A DNA stretch of 64,000 nucleotides. It comes from PALSA-693 sp963781155. Lineage in GTDB: Bacteria > Actinomycetota > Acidimicrobiia > Acidimicrobiales > Palsa-688. This document shows, piece by piece, positions 1-9,940 of the stretch. Location: contig CAWAEC010000016.1 of the NCBI GenBank assembly GCA_963781155.1, forward strand, positions 1 to 64,000, written 5' to 3'. The translations under genes and the position numbers were made by a program. The notes under the pieces are model-generated. The model saw only the letters and a list, made by a program, of their open reading frames with translations. It searched no databases and was not told the DNA's origin. Each line of letters opens with the position of its first letter. Position 1 is the first letter of the stretch.

Positions 1-2570
1 GGTGAGCCATTCGCCAACTTCATGGGGAACGGCGCTTATCGTGATCCATCACATGCGCCCGGGTGGTGGATCAGCCAGATGCATGCCTATCTGGAAAAGC
101 GAGCCGCCGAAAGTGCCGTCCTGGTGTGCCTGGACAACTTGCAGTGGGCGGACCCCCTCACCTTGGCGGCACTGCGGACCTTACTCCTCGACCTGAAACA
201 CCAGCCCATCTCCTGGTTGCTGGCCCTGACCAGCACTCCTCAACATGACGCGAAATACCTGTTTGGCTTTCTCAGCGCCCATGGCGCGGCCCGAGTTAAC
301 TTGACCCAGCTAGACGATCAGACGGTCGCGTCGCTGCTCGCGGGAACATTCGGGGCGCCGCCAGACCAGGCGTTGCTGGCCGTCGCTGGCGGCGCGGCCG
401 GGAACCCGGCGTTGCTCACCGGGTTGATCCGCGGTTGGCACGACGATGAAGCTGTCCTGGCTGATAGTGAGCGGGCAGTTCTGGTCTCCACCCGTTTGCC
501 GCCGCGGCTGGTCGGAGTCGCGCAGCGCCGCCTTGATGGCCTCAGCGAAAAGACTCGCCACCTGCTGGTGACGGCGGCGGTGCTCGGCCCGAGCTGTCGG
601 TTGGCGGACATGGCCGAGATGATCGGCGAAACTCCGGCCGCGCTGCTACCCGCGGTAGAGGAGGCCATGGAAACTGCCGTCCTGACAGCCTCAGAGAACG
701 CCTTCTCTTTCCGCCACGAACTGCTGCGCGGCGCTGTCGGCCAGCTCGTCCCGGGGCCGGCGACAGGCCCTGCACCGCCAGTACGCTCAGATCCTGATGC
801 GCCGGGGGGACGCACCGGCGCTGGCCGCCGCTCAATTGCTGGGGCCGCCCACGCGGAGGACCCTGCGTCGCTGGCCGATCTCGACACCGCGGTGGCCCAG
901 ACACTCGCTTCGGCTCCGCAAACCGCCGCGGACCTCGCCGTGCGGGCTCTGGAGCTGACGTCGCCCGCCGATCCCACCTTGCTGTCGCGCTCCGTGGCCG
1001 CAACAGAGGCGCTCACCGCTGCCGGTCAACTCGACGAGGCCGCCAGGCTGGCTGATGCCACCTTGGCCAACCCCGTGCCGCCGATTGCCGAAGCCCGATT
1101 ACGATGTGCGCTGTCCACGGTGCTGTGTGCCCTGGGCCAGCCCGACAAGGCTGCCGATCAGACTCACAGCGTTCTGGTCCAGGGGCAGCTTCCCTACAAT
1201 CTACGCGAGGAGGCGTTGACCGCTCACCTTCTAGCCCTGGCGGGCAGTGTCATGATGGCGCAAGCGGGTCGCTGGGCGACGTCGTCCTTGCTCATCCCGA
1301 CGAACATGAGAGCCATACCATTGTGGCCGCCCAGGTGCTCCGGGCTCAGATCTCATGGAACTGTGGCCAGATCAGTGAAGCGCTAAGGCTCTTGCAGGAC
1401 GCCGCCCGGCATAGCACCGGACTGGCTCTGGATGCCCGCCGTCCCCAGCCGTTGCTCCCCCTGGCTGCTGCGCTTGTCGACCTGCGCCAGCTCCAGGAGG
1501 CCGAGCGCATCGTCGAGGCGAGTGGACTGTCGGCCTTGCCTGCGAGTCCCACCCAGGCCGTGCTGCGCATTCTGCGCGCCCGCATCGACCTCGCCAACGG
1601 CCGCCTCGCGGACGCGGACGACGCTGGCCAAGCCGCGTTAGCCCAGGCTTATACCTGTGGGGCCGAGGGATACGCCCGGATGGCGCGCTGCGTTTTGGCT
1701 GTCATCGCCCTGCGCCGTGGCGACATAGCTACGGCGGCATAGCACCTCGCCGAACTTCCTGGCTTCGTGTCTGATCCCCCGGGTTGGTATCGCGCGCTGA
1801 AACAGCGCTGGCGAGGGCCCAGGTCGTCGAAGCGCGCAACGGGCCGGCCGCAGCCATCAGCCACCTGCGCCAAGCCGACCCAGGTCTCACCACCGGCCGG
1901 GGCGTGCTGCTTGGCGATCCGTATGTCGCGGCTTGGCTGGTACGGACGTCGCTCGCGGCCGGCGACCAGACCCTGGCCGACCAGGTCGCCAACGCCGCCA
2001 TGGCTCTCGCCGAACGCCAGTCCGGGGCTCGTTGCGCTCGCCGCCGCGGGGGCTCACAGTCAAGGTCTCGCCGCCGGCGACCCTGTTCTTGTGGCCCAGG
2101 CGGTAGCACAACATCCTGACCCGTGGGCTCGAGCTTCCGCCGCTGAAGACCTCGCCGTCCTCCTCACCGATTCGGCCAGGGATCAGGCCGTCGGGCATCT
2201 CAAGTCTGCCCTGGAGGGATACCGTCAGATGGGCGCCGTCCGCGACGAGGCCAGAGTCCGCCGGCGGTTACGCGCCCTCGGCATCCGCCGCCGCCATTGG
2301 ACCACGCCGGCCGACAGGCCCCTCGCCGGCTGGGACAGCCTTACCGACACCGAGAAGGCGGTGGCCCGGCTCGTAGCCGAGGGACTGAACAACCGACAGA
2401 TCGGCGGCCGCATGTATATCAGCACCCACACGGTCGCTCACCACTTACGGCAAGCATTCCGCAAGTTGCAAATCGCCTCTCGCGTCGAGCTCACCCGCGT
2501 CGTCATGGCGGAAGCGACGGCCGAAGGATCCGCGTCCCGATGCCCTGACGTCGTGGTTACAACCAGCTGA
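1..2570 (+). pseudogene. LuxR-family LAL-type ATPase regulator, 5'-partial and multiply frameshifted
   Basis: Large ATP-binding LuxR (LAL/MalT-like) transcription activator. Its 5' end, including Walker A, lies outside the window. A Walker B-like segment (LVCLDNLQWADP) is encoded near 120-155. TPR-like helical repeats follow from about 840 to 2250. A C-terminal LuxR HTH (LTDTEKAVARLVAEGLNNR, then a recognition helix) is encoded near 2340-2520 and ends at 2570. The reading frame changes at about 750, 835, 1270, 1745 and 2015. In each interval another frame continues sensible LAL sequence; for example 760-830 gives RQALHRQYAQILMRRGD in a shifted frame. The gene is therefore either dead or affected by indel errors. 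It is the only transcription factor gene near the 3-19 kb motif-bearing genes and is a candidate regulator for them, which is inference only. Confidence 0.75.
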
Positions 2571-2691
2571 GCTCGACTGTGAAGCCGCCGCTCGCCTGAA
2601 CCAGCCGTCGACTGTGATCGAGGCGAGGACGGGTTATCGGTCCGTCACGAGGGCCCTAACTGGCTTGGTCGGAGCGGTTCGTATCCGATCC

Positions 2692-2982
2692 TCAATCGGA
2701 TGGTTGCAGCGGCTCAATGGTGAACCCCAGCTTTCCGAGGACGCGGACGGCGCCACTCTTTCCTCTCTCGAAATCACCCGAGGAAAGTCGTTGGCCAGTA
2801 GCCAACGCGTAAGCTGTCCCCAGGATCGCCTTATGCGGGTAGTGTCGTTGATCCCAAATGAGCGCGTAACTCCTGGACGGGCCAAAACCATGTTCGGAGA
2901 GGAACGGCTCGGGTCCGAGCCGATCGTACTCCTGTATTGCATTTAAAACGTCAGATTTTGTCACGTGGTCCCAGGCGACCAT
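2692..2982 (-). CDS. stand-alone ScoMcrA-like N-terminal head domain protein
   Basis: 96-aa protein beginning MVAWDHVTKSDVLNAIQEYD and continuing with a conserved FLSEHGFGPSRSYALIWDQR-type core. This resembles the N-terminal head domain at the front of ScoMcrA-type modification-dependent HNH endonucleases and related actinobacterial proteins. A good Shine-Dalgarno (AAGGAAGG) precedes the ATG. The protein ends after this one domain, with no SBD or HNH module downstream. It is either a truncated restriction enzyme with a new stop or a genuine small protein. The domain assignment is from memory of the family and has not been searched. Neighbours (LAL remnant, flavin reductase) give no functional clue. 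Confidence 0.55.
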   Translation of the reverse strand: MVAWDHVTKSDVLNAIQEYDRLGPEPFLSEHGFGPSRSYALIWDQRHYPHKAILGTAYALATGQRLSSGDFERGKSGAVRVLGKLGFTIEPLQPSD

Positions 2983-3150
2983 GGTGTACCTTCCTTGTCG
3001 GCTAGTGAAATAACGTCGTCCCTTGTATCGGGACTCTTTGCGGCTGACACGAGGTTGGGGCCATGGCCCGCGAACACCGCCGACCGAGAGTCTGTCTCCG
3101 GTCCCCCCACGGCCCCGGCAGGTTCCTGCTCTCGGACATGCCTCGGGGCT

Positions 3151-3864
3151 TCATCCGGTGGGTCCGAACCGTTCGATGCGGATCGTCTCGGCGATGATGC
3201 CAGCATCCAGAGCCACCGACGTGGCGGCCTCCGCAAATCGCGCTGAACCACAAATGTACGTCAGGGCGTAGGAAGGTATGAATGGAACGAGGTCGTCGAC
3301 GCTGATATGGCCTGGCGGCCGTGGATTTCGTTCCGGTGTTTCACGGGTATAGATGACCGTGGTGTCGGGGCCGCCGACTTCGCTAGCGTAGATGAGCTGG
3401 TTGGGCGACCGCACTGAGACAACGAGATGGGCGAGTGACTGGTCGGGCGTCCGGCGCGCCAACCGCAGCATGGCCATGAGCGGGACGATTCCGGTCCCGC
3501 CACCGATAAGCAGGGCGGGAGTGGTTCCTTCCCAGACGAACCAGCCGCCGATGGGTCCTCGCACCTCGAAGGTATCGCCCACCCTGACCGCGTCGTGGAG
3601 GAACATCGATACTTCACCATTTTGCAACCGTTCCACGGTCAGCTCGATCTCACCGCTATCGTCGGGCGCCGATGCTACCGAGTAGGACCGTTCGGTCATG
3701 TACCCGTCCGGTGCGGTCAACCTCAACGAGTAGTGCTGGCCAGCAATATGCCCCGACGGATTGGTCAGGGCCAACCGAAACGTTTTGACCTGCGGCGTCC
3801 AGGTCTCGATGGCGACGACTGTGGCCACCTGCCATTTCCCGACGGCGGGAAGCTCAGTCACCAT
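3151..3864 (-). CDS. FAD/NAD(P)H ferredoxin-reductase-type oxidoreductase, partner of the molybdoenzyme
   Basis: 237-aa member of the ferredoxin:NADP+ reductase superfamily. An N-terminal FAD-binding beta-barrel carries the RSYSVASAP motif (RxYS type). A Rossmann NAD(P)-binding domain carries GGGTGIVPLMAM. A late CGSARF segment and a C-terminal ERFGPTG follow. There is no plant-type 2Fe-2S cysteine cluster. The ATG at 3864 lies inside the last codons of the upstream gene (11-nt overlap), so translational coupling is likely. It probably delivers electrons from NAD(P)H to, or takes them from, the molybdopterin oxidoreductase. Longer in-frame starts exist up to 4083 but would run deep into the partner gene and are unlikely. 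Confidence 0.85.
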   Translation of the reverse strand: MVTELPAVGKWQVATVVAIETWTPQVKTFRLALTNPSGHIAGQHYSLRLTAPDGYMTERSYSVASAPDDSGEIELTVERLQNGEVSMFLHDAVRVGDTFEVRGPIGGWFVWEGTTPALLIGGGTGIVPLMAMLRLARRTPDQSLAHLVVSVRSPNQLIYASEVGGPDTTVIYTRETPERNPRPPGHISVDDLVPFIPSYALTYICGSARFAEAATSVALDAGIIAETIRIERFGPTG

Positions 3865-4516
3865 CGTAGCGCTCTTGAAGCCAGGGGTCGCCGTGGTTGT
3901 GATATCCGCGTACTTCCCAGAATCCAGGTTCGTCGTGATCGACCAGTCTGAGGCCAGCGATCCACTTGGCGCTTTTCCAAAAGTACAGATGCGGGACGAC
4001 CATCCGGGCCGGTCCACCGTGTTCGCGCGGCAACGGCTGACCGTTGGCTTCCCAGACCACCCAGGCCTTCCCTCCAGAGACATCCTCTATGGGCAGGTTG
4101 GTGGTGTATCCAGTGCTCGAAAACTCCACGATGTGGGTAGCCGAGGCCAGCGGTGCGGCTGCTTCGAGCAGCGTATCCACGGACACGCCGGTGAACACCA
4201 TGTCGAATTTGCTCCACATGGTCACGCAATGGATTGGACCGCGATATTCCGAGGTCGGGAGGCTGTGGATCTCCTCCCAGGTCCAGGTCCTCGGTCGCTC
4301 CACTAGGCCTTCGATGCGGAAGTTCCAACTCGCGGTGTCCAGTGTCGGAGTGACCTCAGCGGTAAGCACCGGCCACTGGGGCCCGATGTCGTACTGGCCC
4401 GGTGGTAGACGTGGGTCCCTCTGCTTGCCCCGCCCGGTAAAACCCCTGGTAAAAAGCGCCATTCGCACCCCTGGACCAACTGCTCGTCTCAAACCGTTGG
4501 CCCGGTCTCCTTTCAT
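3854..4516 (-). CDS. sulfite oxidase-like molybdopterin-dependent oxidoreductase
   Basis: About 220-aa cytoplasmic protein of the sulfite oxidase/YedY molybdopterin fold. It has GPIHCVTMWSKFD with the predicted Mo-ligand cysteine (about residue 97), then GVSVDTLLE, GGKAWVVWEANG, HGGPARMVVPHLYFWKSAKW and a GYHNHGDPW end, all in the order expected for the actinobacterial family. The substrate is unknown and no Tat signal is visible. The start could be 4516 (ATG) or 4462 (ATG, preceded by AGGGG and matching the usual MxFFTRGF family start). The gene is followed by an overlapping flavin reductase. A TGACGATGTC site lies upstream at 4624-4633. Confidence 0.85.
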   Translation of the reverse strand: MKGDRANGLRRAVGPGVRMALFTRGFTGRGKQRDPRLPPGQYDIGPQWPVLTAEVTPTLDTASWNFRIEGLVERPRTWTWEEIHSLPTSEYRGPIHCVTMWSKFDMVFTGVSVDTLLEAAAPLASATHIVEFSSTGYTTNLPIEDVSGGKAWVVWEANGQPLPREHGGPARMVVPHLYFWKSAKWIAGLRLVDHDEPGFWEVRGYHNHGDPWLQERYDGD

Positions 4517-4623
4517 GTGTTCCGTTGGTCCTCTGTTGCTAGAGCTTCCCGGGTCGGTCAGACGACGGGAGACGAGAGCCAACCGGGTCTCTCGACTAAG
4601 GATTCTCTGCTCCACGAGGCCCT

Positions 4624-4633
4624 GACATCGTCA
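4624..4633 (-). promoter_or_regulatory. shared motif copy F (TGACGATGTC) upstream of the molybdoenzyme
   Basis: On the minus strand this reads TGACGATGTC, preceded by CAACGT. It is the most diverged of six related intergenic sites (others at 4831, 13111, 13485, 17049 and 17704). It sits about 108 bp before the ATG at 4516. Confidence 0.4.
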
Positions 4634-4830
4634 ACGTTGATGGTTTACGGGGGCCAGCTTTCATCGAGGCCAAGCGGTCTCGCAGTCGATCAACCATCTT
4701 CAGCTCCCGACGCCAGACGACGGCCAGACTGGCGACCGCTGGCCGCTGATCGAAGAAGTGTGTTCCGCCGAGTGCTGAACCGTTAGTGGTTGGCCGGGTG
4801 GGACCGCTCCCGAGGACAGGAGAACTAGTT

Positions 4831-4844
4831 GATCTGACGATGTG
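4831..4844 (+). promoter_or_regulatory. shared motif copy A (GATCTGACGATGTG) upstream of the SDR-GMC-GH15 operon
   Basis: The 14 bases are identical to those at 17704-17717 and share the 10-base core TGACGATGTG with 13494-13503 and, inverted, 17050-17059. The site lies 71 bp before the ATG of the first operon gene. It could be an activator site or a -35 region; the sequence alone does not decide. Confidence 0.5.
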
Positions 4845-4915
4845 AAGCGCCGATCTCGCGACCACACTCTGGGTCTTGGACGATCAGCGGGCTGACGAGC
4901 GGAGAGGTGAGGACG

Positions 4916-5672
4916 ATGGCTGAGGGCGCCGATGTGGGAGGCCGCACAAGGACTGCCCTGGTGACCGGAGGGACTGGCGGAATGGGCCGGGCTATCGCAG
5001 CTAAACTCGCCGCCGACGGGTACGACATCGGACTGGCTTACATGGGCAGTGCTGACCTGGCCGATGCGATCGTCGGGAACATCGAAGGATGTGGTCGGAA
5101 GGGGGCTTCCTTTGCGGCCGACATTGGCGACGAGGGGGCGGTGGCTGCTCTCTTCGACGTGGTTCAGGACCGCTTCGGCCATCTTGACGCTGTGGTTCAT
5201 ACGGCCGGGATAAACCGTCCGGCTACCCTCATCGACCTCGACCTGAACGACTTCGATGCCATTCAGCGGGTCAACGTGCGGGGGACGTTCGCCGTGAATC
5301 AGCAGGCGGCGCGGCGGATTCGAGACGGCGGATCGATTGTGAATGTGTCGTCGAGCATGGTACGGGTGGCACCGCCGGCGCTGAGCACGTACGCGGCGTC
5401 TAAAGCTGCCGTCGACGTGCTAACCCGCATCCTCGCCAAGGAGCTGCGCGGTCGGGACATCACAGTCAACGCGGTGGCGCCGGGCCCGACTGCCACCGAC
5501 GCCTTCCTGCACAGCACCTCGGCTCAAGAACAACAAGAGCTTGGCGGCGTTGCCGCCGCTCGGCCGTCTCGGTAGTCCCGACGACATCGCCGGAGTCGTG
5601 TCATTCCTGGTCGGACCGGCGGGCCGTTGGGTCAACGGTCAGGTCGTCTATGCCAACGGCGGGCTGGCCTAA
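4916..5672 (+). CDS. SDR family oxidoreductase (frameshifted near 5520-5535)
   Basis: Classical short-chain dehydrogenase of about 252 aa. The N-terminal TGGTGGMGRAI is the nucleotide-binding glycine motif, followed by the HTAGIN segment, the catalytic Ser in VSSSM, and Tyr/Lys in YAASK. The ATG at 4916 is chosen because GGAGAGG sits 8 nt upstream. The main frame stops at 5575, but the frame offset by one continues KSLAALPPLGRLGSPDD and ends ANGGLA at 5672, a normal SDR C-terminus. One indel therefore explains the break. It is the first gene of an operon with a second SDR 37 bp downstream. The substrate is unknown. Confidence 0.8.
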
Positions 5673-5709
5673 CCGGGCCCGTCTGACTGTATCCGGACGG
5701 AAGGAGAAC

Positions 5710-6477
5710 ATGTTACTCAGTGACAAGTCCATAGTCGTCACTGGCGGCAATAGCGGCATCGGTAGGGCCATCGTGCTGGCTGCTGCCGCCGAAGGCGCCA
5801 ACGTCGTCGTGGACTACCGCATGAACCCGAAATCCACGGCCGAGGTCATCGCCGCGGCGGAACGGGCCGGGGGCCACGCGGTGGGGGTGGAGGCCGACGT
5901 GTCGCGCACCGAAAACCTGGAGCGGATCATCCAAACCGCGGTGGAGAACTTCGGTCGCCTCGACGTTCTTGTCAACAATGCTGGTATCGAGACGCGCATG
6001 TCCCTGCTGGAGACCACCGAAGCCGACTTCGACCGGGTGCTGGGAGTGAATCTGAAGAGCGCCTTCTTCGGCGCCCAGTTCGCAGCCCGGCAGTTCATGG
6101 CTCAAGGTGCCGGCGGATTGATCTTGACCATCTCATCCACTCACGAAGACTGGCCGATGCCCGGCAACATCGCCTACTGCGTCTCGAAGGGCGGGACCAA
6201 GATGCTCACCCGGACTGCCGGCGTCGAGCTGGGATCCTTGGGAATTCGCTTTATCAATGTTGCGCCGGGAGCAGTCAGCACCCCGATCAACGCTGCCACC
6301 GAGGCCAACCAGCAGCTACTCCAGCAACTGAACGAAGCGATCCCGCTCGGCCGTGTCGCCCAAGCGGCCGAGATCGCGGAGGTGGTTGTGTTTCTGGCCT
6401 CGGATCGGGCCAGCTATGTCAACGCCACCACCGTTACCGTCGACGGCGGTCTGTCCCAATCAAACGTGGGACTATGA
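5710..6477 (+). CDS. SDR family oxidoreductase, glucose 1-dehydrogenase-like
   Basis: 255-aa classical SDR, NAD(P)-dependent. TGGNSGIGRAI is the cofactor motif, NNAG lies near residue 90, the catalytic Ser is in ISSTH, and Tyr/Lys are in YCVSK. The C-terminus ends VTVDGGLSQS. The ATG at 5710 follows a strong AAGGAGA Shine-Dalgarno. The stop overlaps the next start (ATGA at 6474). The position before a GMC oxidoreductase and a GH15 glycosidase fits oxidation of sugars or sugar alcohols; the exact substrate is not shown. Confidence 0.87.
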   Translation: MLLSDKSIVVTGGNSGIGRAIVLAAAAEGANVVVDYRMNPKSTAEVIAAAERAGGHAVGVEADVSRTENLERIIQTAVENFGRLDVLVNNAGIETRMSLLETTEADFDRVLGVNLKSAFFGAQFAARQFMAQGAGGLILTISSTHEDWPMPGNIAYCVSKGGTKMLTRTAGVELGSLGIRFINVAPGAVSTPINAATEANQQLLQQLNEAIPLGRVAQAAEIAEVVVFLASDRASYVNATTVTVDGGLSQSNVGL

Positions 6478-8133
6478 CTATCACGTGCCCTTCTGGCGGC
6501 AACGATCATTACGACGTCCTTGTCGTGGGTAGCGGCCCCGGCGGCGCGACCATCGCGGCCCGCCTCGCCGAGACCGGCAAGCGGGTGCTGCTGCTCGAAC
6601 GCGGCGACTTCCTGCCCCGAGAGCGCGACAACTGGGACTCACAAGCGGTCTTCGGCGACGGAAAATATACCGCAGCTGAGACTTTCTACGACCGCCTCGA
6701 CCGGCCCTTTCGGCCCGAGTTGCACTACTACGTGGGCGGCAACTCCAAAGTGTACGGCGCGGCGCTGTTCCGGCTGCTGCCTCGCGACTTCGGCGAGGTA
6801 CAGCATCCGCATGGCGTCGCGCCGGCCTGGCCGATCAGCTACGAGGACATGGAGCCGCACTACGTTCGGGCCGAACACCTGTTTTGGGTGCACGGAAGGC
6901 ACGGCGAAGATCCCTTCGCGGGGACCTCCAGCCGGGACTACAAGTACCCGCCCGTGCAGCACGAGCCCCGTATCCAGCACCTCTCGGATGGGCTGCAAAA
7001 ACTGGGGCTGCACCCGTACCACCTGCCGCTAGGCGTGCAGCTCACCCAAGACGATCACGGCCGGCCCACCACCGACTCACAATGCATCCGATGCGACCGT
7101 CTTGACGGGTTTCCGTGTCTGCTCGGGGCCAAAGCCGACGCCGAGCGGGCGCGTGATCCGCCCGGCCCTGGCCACCTATCCGAATCTGACATTGATGACG
7201 AGAACGACAGTCGATCGACTCATAACCGATTCCCGGGGCCGCTCCGTCACCGCCGTGGCGGCGACCCTCCCCGACGGCAGTCCACACACCTTTAGCGCCG
7301 ACATCGTTGTCATCTCCGCCGGGGCCATCCTGTCAGCAGCCCTACTGCTGAAATCGGCAAACGACGAGTACCCGCACGGACTGGCTAACTCGTCGGACCT
7401 GGTCGGCCGCAACTACATGCGCCACAACAATCTTGCCCTCATCGCGTTCTCCCGCGAACCCAACCCGACCGTGTTTCAGAAAACCCTTGCAATCAACGAC
7501 TTCTACGGCCCAGGCCCGCACTGGGCCTACCCGCTGGGCAACATCCAGATGCTCGGCAAATCCGACGGCTGGCAGATCAAAAGCGGGGCACCACACCGAC
7601 TGGGCTGGGCCCCGAAGGCACGCTACGACGACGTGGCGAAGCACTCCATCGACTTCTGGCTAACCAGCGAAGACCTGCCCCTGGCCGACAGCCGGGTCAC
7701 CCTCAGGCCCGATGGTGCGGTCAAGCTGACGCTGCGGCCCGACAACAACACCGGAGGCCTCACCCGCCTGCGCAAGATCTTCCAAGAAATGTTGAGCAAC
7801 CTCGGCATGGTCGAGATGACCTTCGTCCGCAGCCTCTACCTTCACAAGGCCTTCGACGCCGCGGCCACCGCCCACCAGGCCGGCACAGCCCGCTTCGGCA
7901 CCGACCCGACGTCCTCGGTCCTTGACGTTGAGTGCAAAGCCCACGACCTCGACAACCTCTACGTGGTGGACAGCAGTTTCATGCCCTCGGTAGGTGCGGT
8001 GAACCCTACGCTGACGATCATCGCCAACGCCCTTCGGGTCGGCGATCACGTCGCCGATCGCATCGGAACGACCCGCCAGCCACAACCGGCCGCCGTTCCC
8101 GGCCCGCCCCCACCCTACCGCCAGGGCACATAA
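6474..8133 (+). CDS. GMC family FAD-dependent oxidoreductase (frameshifted near 7145)
   Basis: Glucose-methanol-choline-type flavoprotein of about 550 aa. The N-terminal VVGSGPGGATIAARLAETG is the FAD dinucleotide motif, and LLLERG ends the second strand. HYYVGGNSKVYGAALFR fits the GMC signature region. The C-terminal VDSSFMPSVGAVNPTLTI holds the conserved Asn and NPTLTI block. The N-terminal half is read in one frame to about 7145 and the C-terminal half in the next, so one indel near GCCGAGCGGGCGCGTG breaks the gene. The start overlaps the upstream SDR stop. It probably passes electrons from a polyol or sugar substrate to a membrane or carrier acceptor. Confidence 0.82.
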
Positions 8134-8149
8134 CGGAGCTTGCTCGCTC

Positions 8150-9940
8150 GTGCCGAAGATCGAAGATTACGCACTGCTCGGAGATCTCCACACCGCCGCC
8201 CTGGTGAGCACGGCGGGATCAATCGACTGGCTCTGCCTGCCCCGCTTCGACTCGCCCGCGGCATTCGCCGCTCTCCTTCACAACGAAGAGGCGGGACACT
8301 GGACCCTCGCCCCTGTGGGCGTAAGTAATTGCACATCCCGCCGGTACAGGGGAACCACCCTGGTGCTGGAGACAGAGTGGGCGACCGCGGACGGGGCCGT
8401 ACGGGTCATCGACTTCATGCCTCCCCGGGCCGGCCAGCCCCACCTCGTCCGCATCGCCGTAGGCCTGAGCGGCCGGATTGTCATGCGATCAATGCTGCGG
8501 TTGCGATTCGATTACGGACGTGTCGTCCCCTGGGTGCGGCCTGTCGACGCCGACGTGGAGGCCATCGCCGGGCCTGACCGCGTCCGTCTAACCGCGACCG
8601 TTCCCCTGTCCGTCGAGGACAGCGACAGCTGGGCGGACTTCAGCTTGGGGGAGGGCGACCGGGTCTCCTTCGTCATGTCATGGGCGCCCAGCCACGAGCG
8701 TGATATGCCGTACATCGACGCCGAACATGCCCTTTCAGCGACGCAAGACTTCTGGACGGAGTGGTCTGCTCGAGCGGAATATACCGCCGGTCCTTACTCG
8801 GACGCTGTCGACCGGTCACTCATCACCCTGAAAGCCCTGACTTACGAGCCGACAGGGGGGATAGTGGCAGCCGCCACCACCTCCCTACCCGAGAAGCTCG
8901 GCGGGGTTCGCAACTGGGATTACCGGTACTGCTGGCTTCGGGACGCCACCTACACCTTGCAGGCCCTTCTGGCGGCCGGTTACAGAGATGAGGCAGGAGC
9001 GTGGCGGGATTGGCTGCTGCGCTCCATCGCCGGCAAGCCCGACACCCTACAAATCATGTACAGCATCGACGGCGCCCGCCGGCTGCCCGAGATCGAGTTG
9101 CCGTGGCTGTCCGGGTACGAAGGCAGTATTCCGGTCCGCACCGGCAACGCCGCGTCCGAACAGCTCCAACTCGACGTCTGGGGTGAGATCTTGGACGCGT
9201 TGTTTCTGGCCCGGGACGGAGGCCTTCCCGCCGACCCAGACGCCTGGACCCTGCAAGTCGCCCTAATGAACCACCTCGAATCAGCGTGGCGCCAGAAGGA
9301 CAACGGCCTGTGGGAGGTACGCGGCGGTCAGCAGCACTTCACTCACTCTAAAATCATGGCCTGGGTTGCGGCTGATCGCATGGCTCGATCGGTCCGCACG
9401 CAAGGGCTCCCCGGCCCAGTCCTGCACTGGGAGCAGCTCCGCGCTCAGATCCACGACGACGTCATGAGTCACGGCTTCGACCCCGTACGCAACACCTTCA
9501 CCCAGGCCTACGGGTCCACCGCCCTCGACGCCAGCCTGCTTTTGATTCCGCGCCTCGGGTTCCTTCCCCCCGCCGACCCCCGCGTCGTGGGGACCATCGC
9601 CGCCGTCCGCCGCGAACTCAGCGACGACGGACTCATCAAGCGCTATCGAACCACCGACACCGACGATGGTGTCAAGGGCGGGGAAGGCCTGTTCATCGCC
9701 GGATCGCTCTGGCTGGTCGACGCCCTGTACGCGTCCGGGCAGCAGGCAGACGCGGTCGATCTGCTCGAGCGGCTGCTCGAGCTGCGCAACGATGTAGGTT
9801 TGCTCAGCGAGGAATGGGACCCAGTCGGACGGCGCCAGCTGGGCAACACCCCCCAGGCGTTCAGCCACTTCGCCTTGGTCATCAGCGCCCTCCAAGTGCA
9901 CGGCGGGCGGGCGGTCCGCAGCGACTCCATGTCGATGTGA
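8150..9940 (+). CDS. glycoside hydrolase family 15 protein (glucoamylase/trehalase-like)
   Basis: 596-aa intracellular GH15 protein with no signal peptide. An N-terminal beta-sandwich begins IEDYALLGDLHTAALV, with GSIDWLCLPRFDSPAAFAAL. The (alpha/alpha)6 barrel has NWDYRYCWLRDATYTLQALL. The probable general acid lies in NGLWEVRGG and the probable general base in SEEWDP. The GTG at 8150 follows GGAG by 9 nt. Actinobacterial GH15 proteins of this form include trehalases and glucoamylase-like enzymes; the exact glycosidic bond cannot be told. It lies between a GMC oxidoreductase and a VOC protein, with a 4-nt overlap to the latter. Confidence 0.87.
   Translation: MPKIEDYALLGDLHTAALVSTAGSIDWLCLPRFDSPAAFAALLHNEEAGHWTLAPVGVSNCTSRRYRGTTLVLETEWATADGAVRVIDFMPPRAGQPHLVRIAVGLSGRIVMRSMLRLRFDYGRVVPWVRPVDADVEAIAGPDRVRLTATVPLSVEDSDSWADFSLGEGDRVSFVMSWAPSHERDMPYIDAEHALSATQDFWTEWSARAEYTAGPYSDAVDRSLITLKALTYEPTGGIVAAATTSLPEKLGGVRNWDYRYCWLRDATYTLQALLAAGYRDEAGAWRDWLLRSIAGKPDTLQIMYSIDGARRLPEIELPWLSGYEGSIPVRTGNAASEQLQLDVWGEILDALFLARDGGLPADPDAWTLQVALMNHLESAWRQKDNGLWEVRGGQQHFTHSKIMAWVAADRMARSVRTQGLPGPVLHWEQLRAQIHDDVMSHGFDPVRNTFTQAYGSTALDASLLLIPRLGFLPPADPRVVGTIAAVRRELSDDGLIKRYRTTDTDDGVKGGEGLFIAGSLWLVDALYASGQQADAVDLLERLLELRNDVGLLSEEWDPVGRRQLGNTPQAFSHFALVISALQVHGGRAVRSDSMSM

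Noticed and set aside
4916..8133. Mycofactocin-system SDR and GMC partners
   Set aside because: SDRs plus a GMC enzyme can suggest mycofactocin, but no precursor peptide, radical SAM or glycosyltransferase gene is present and the SDRs lack an obvious extra insertion.
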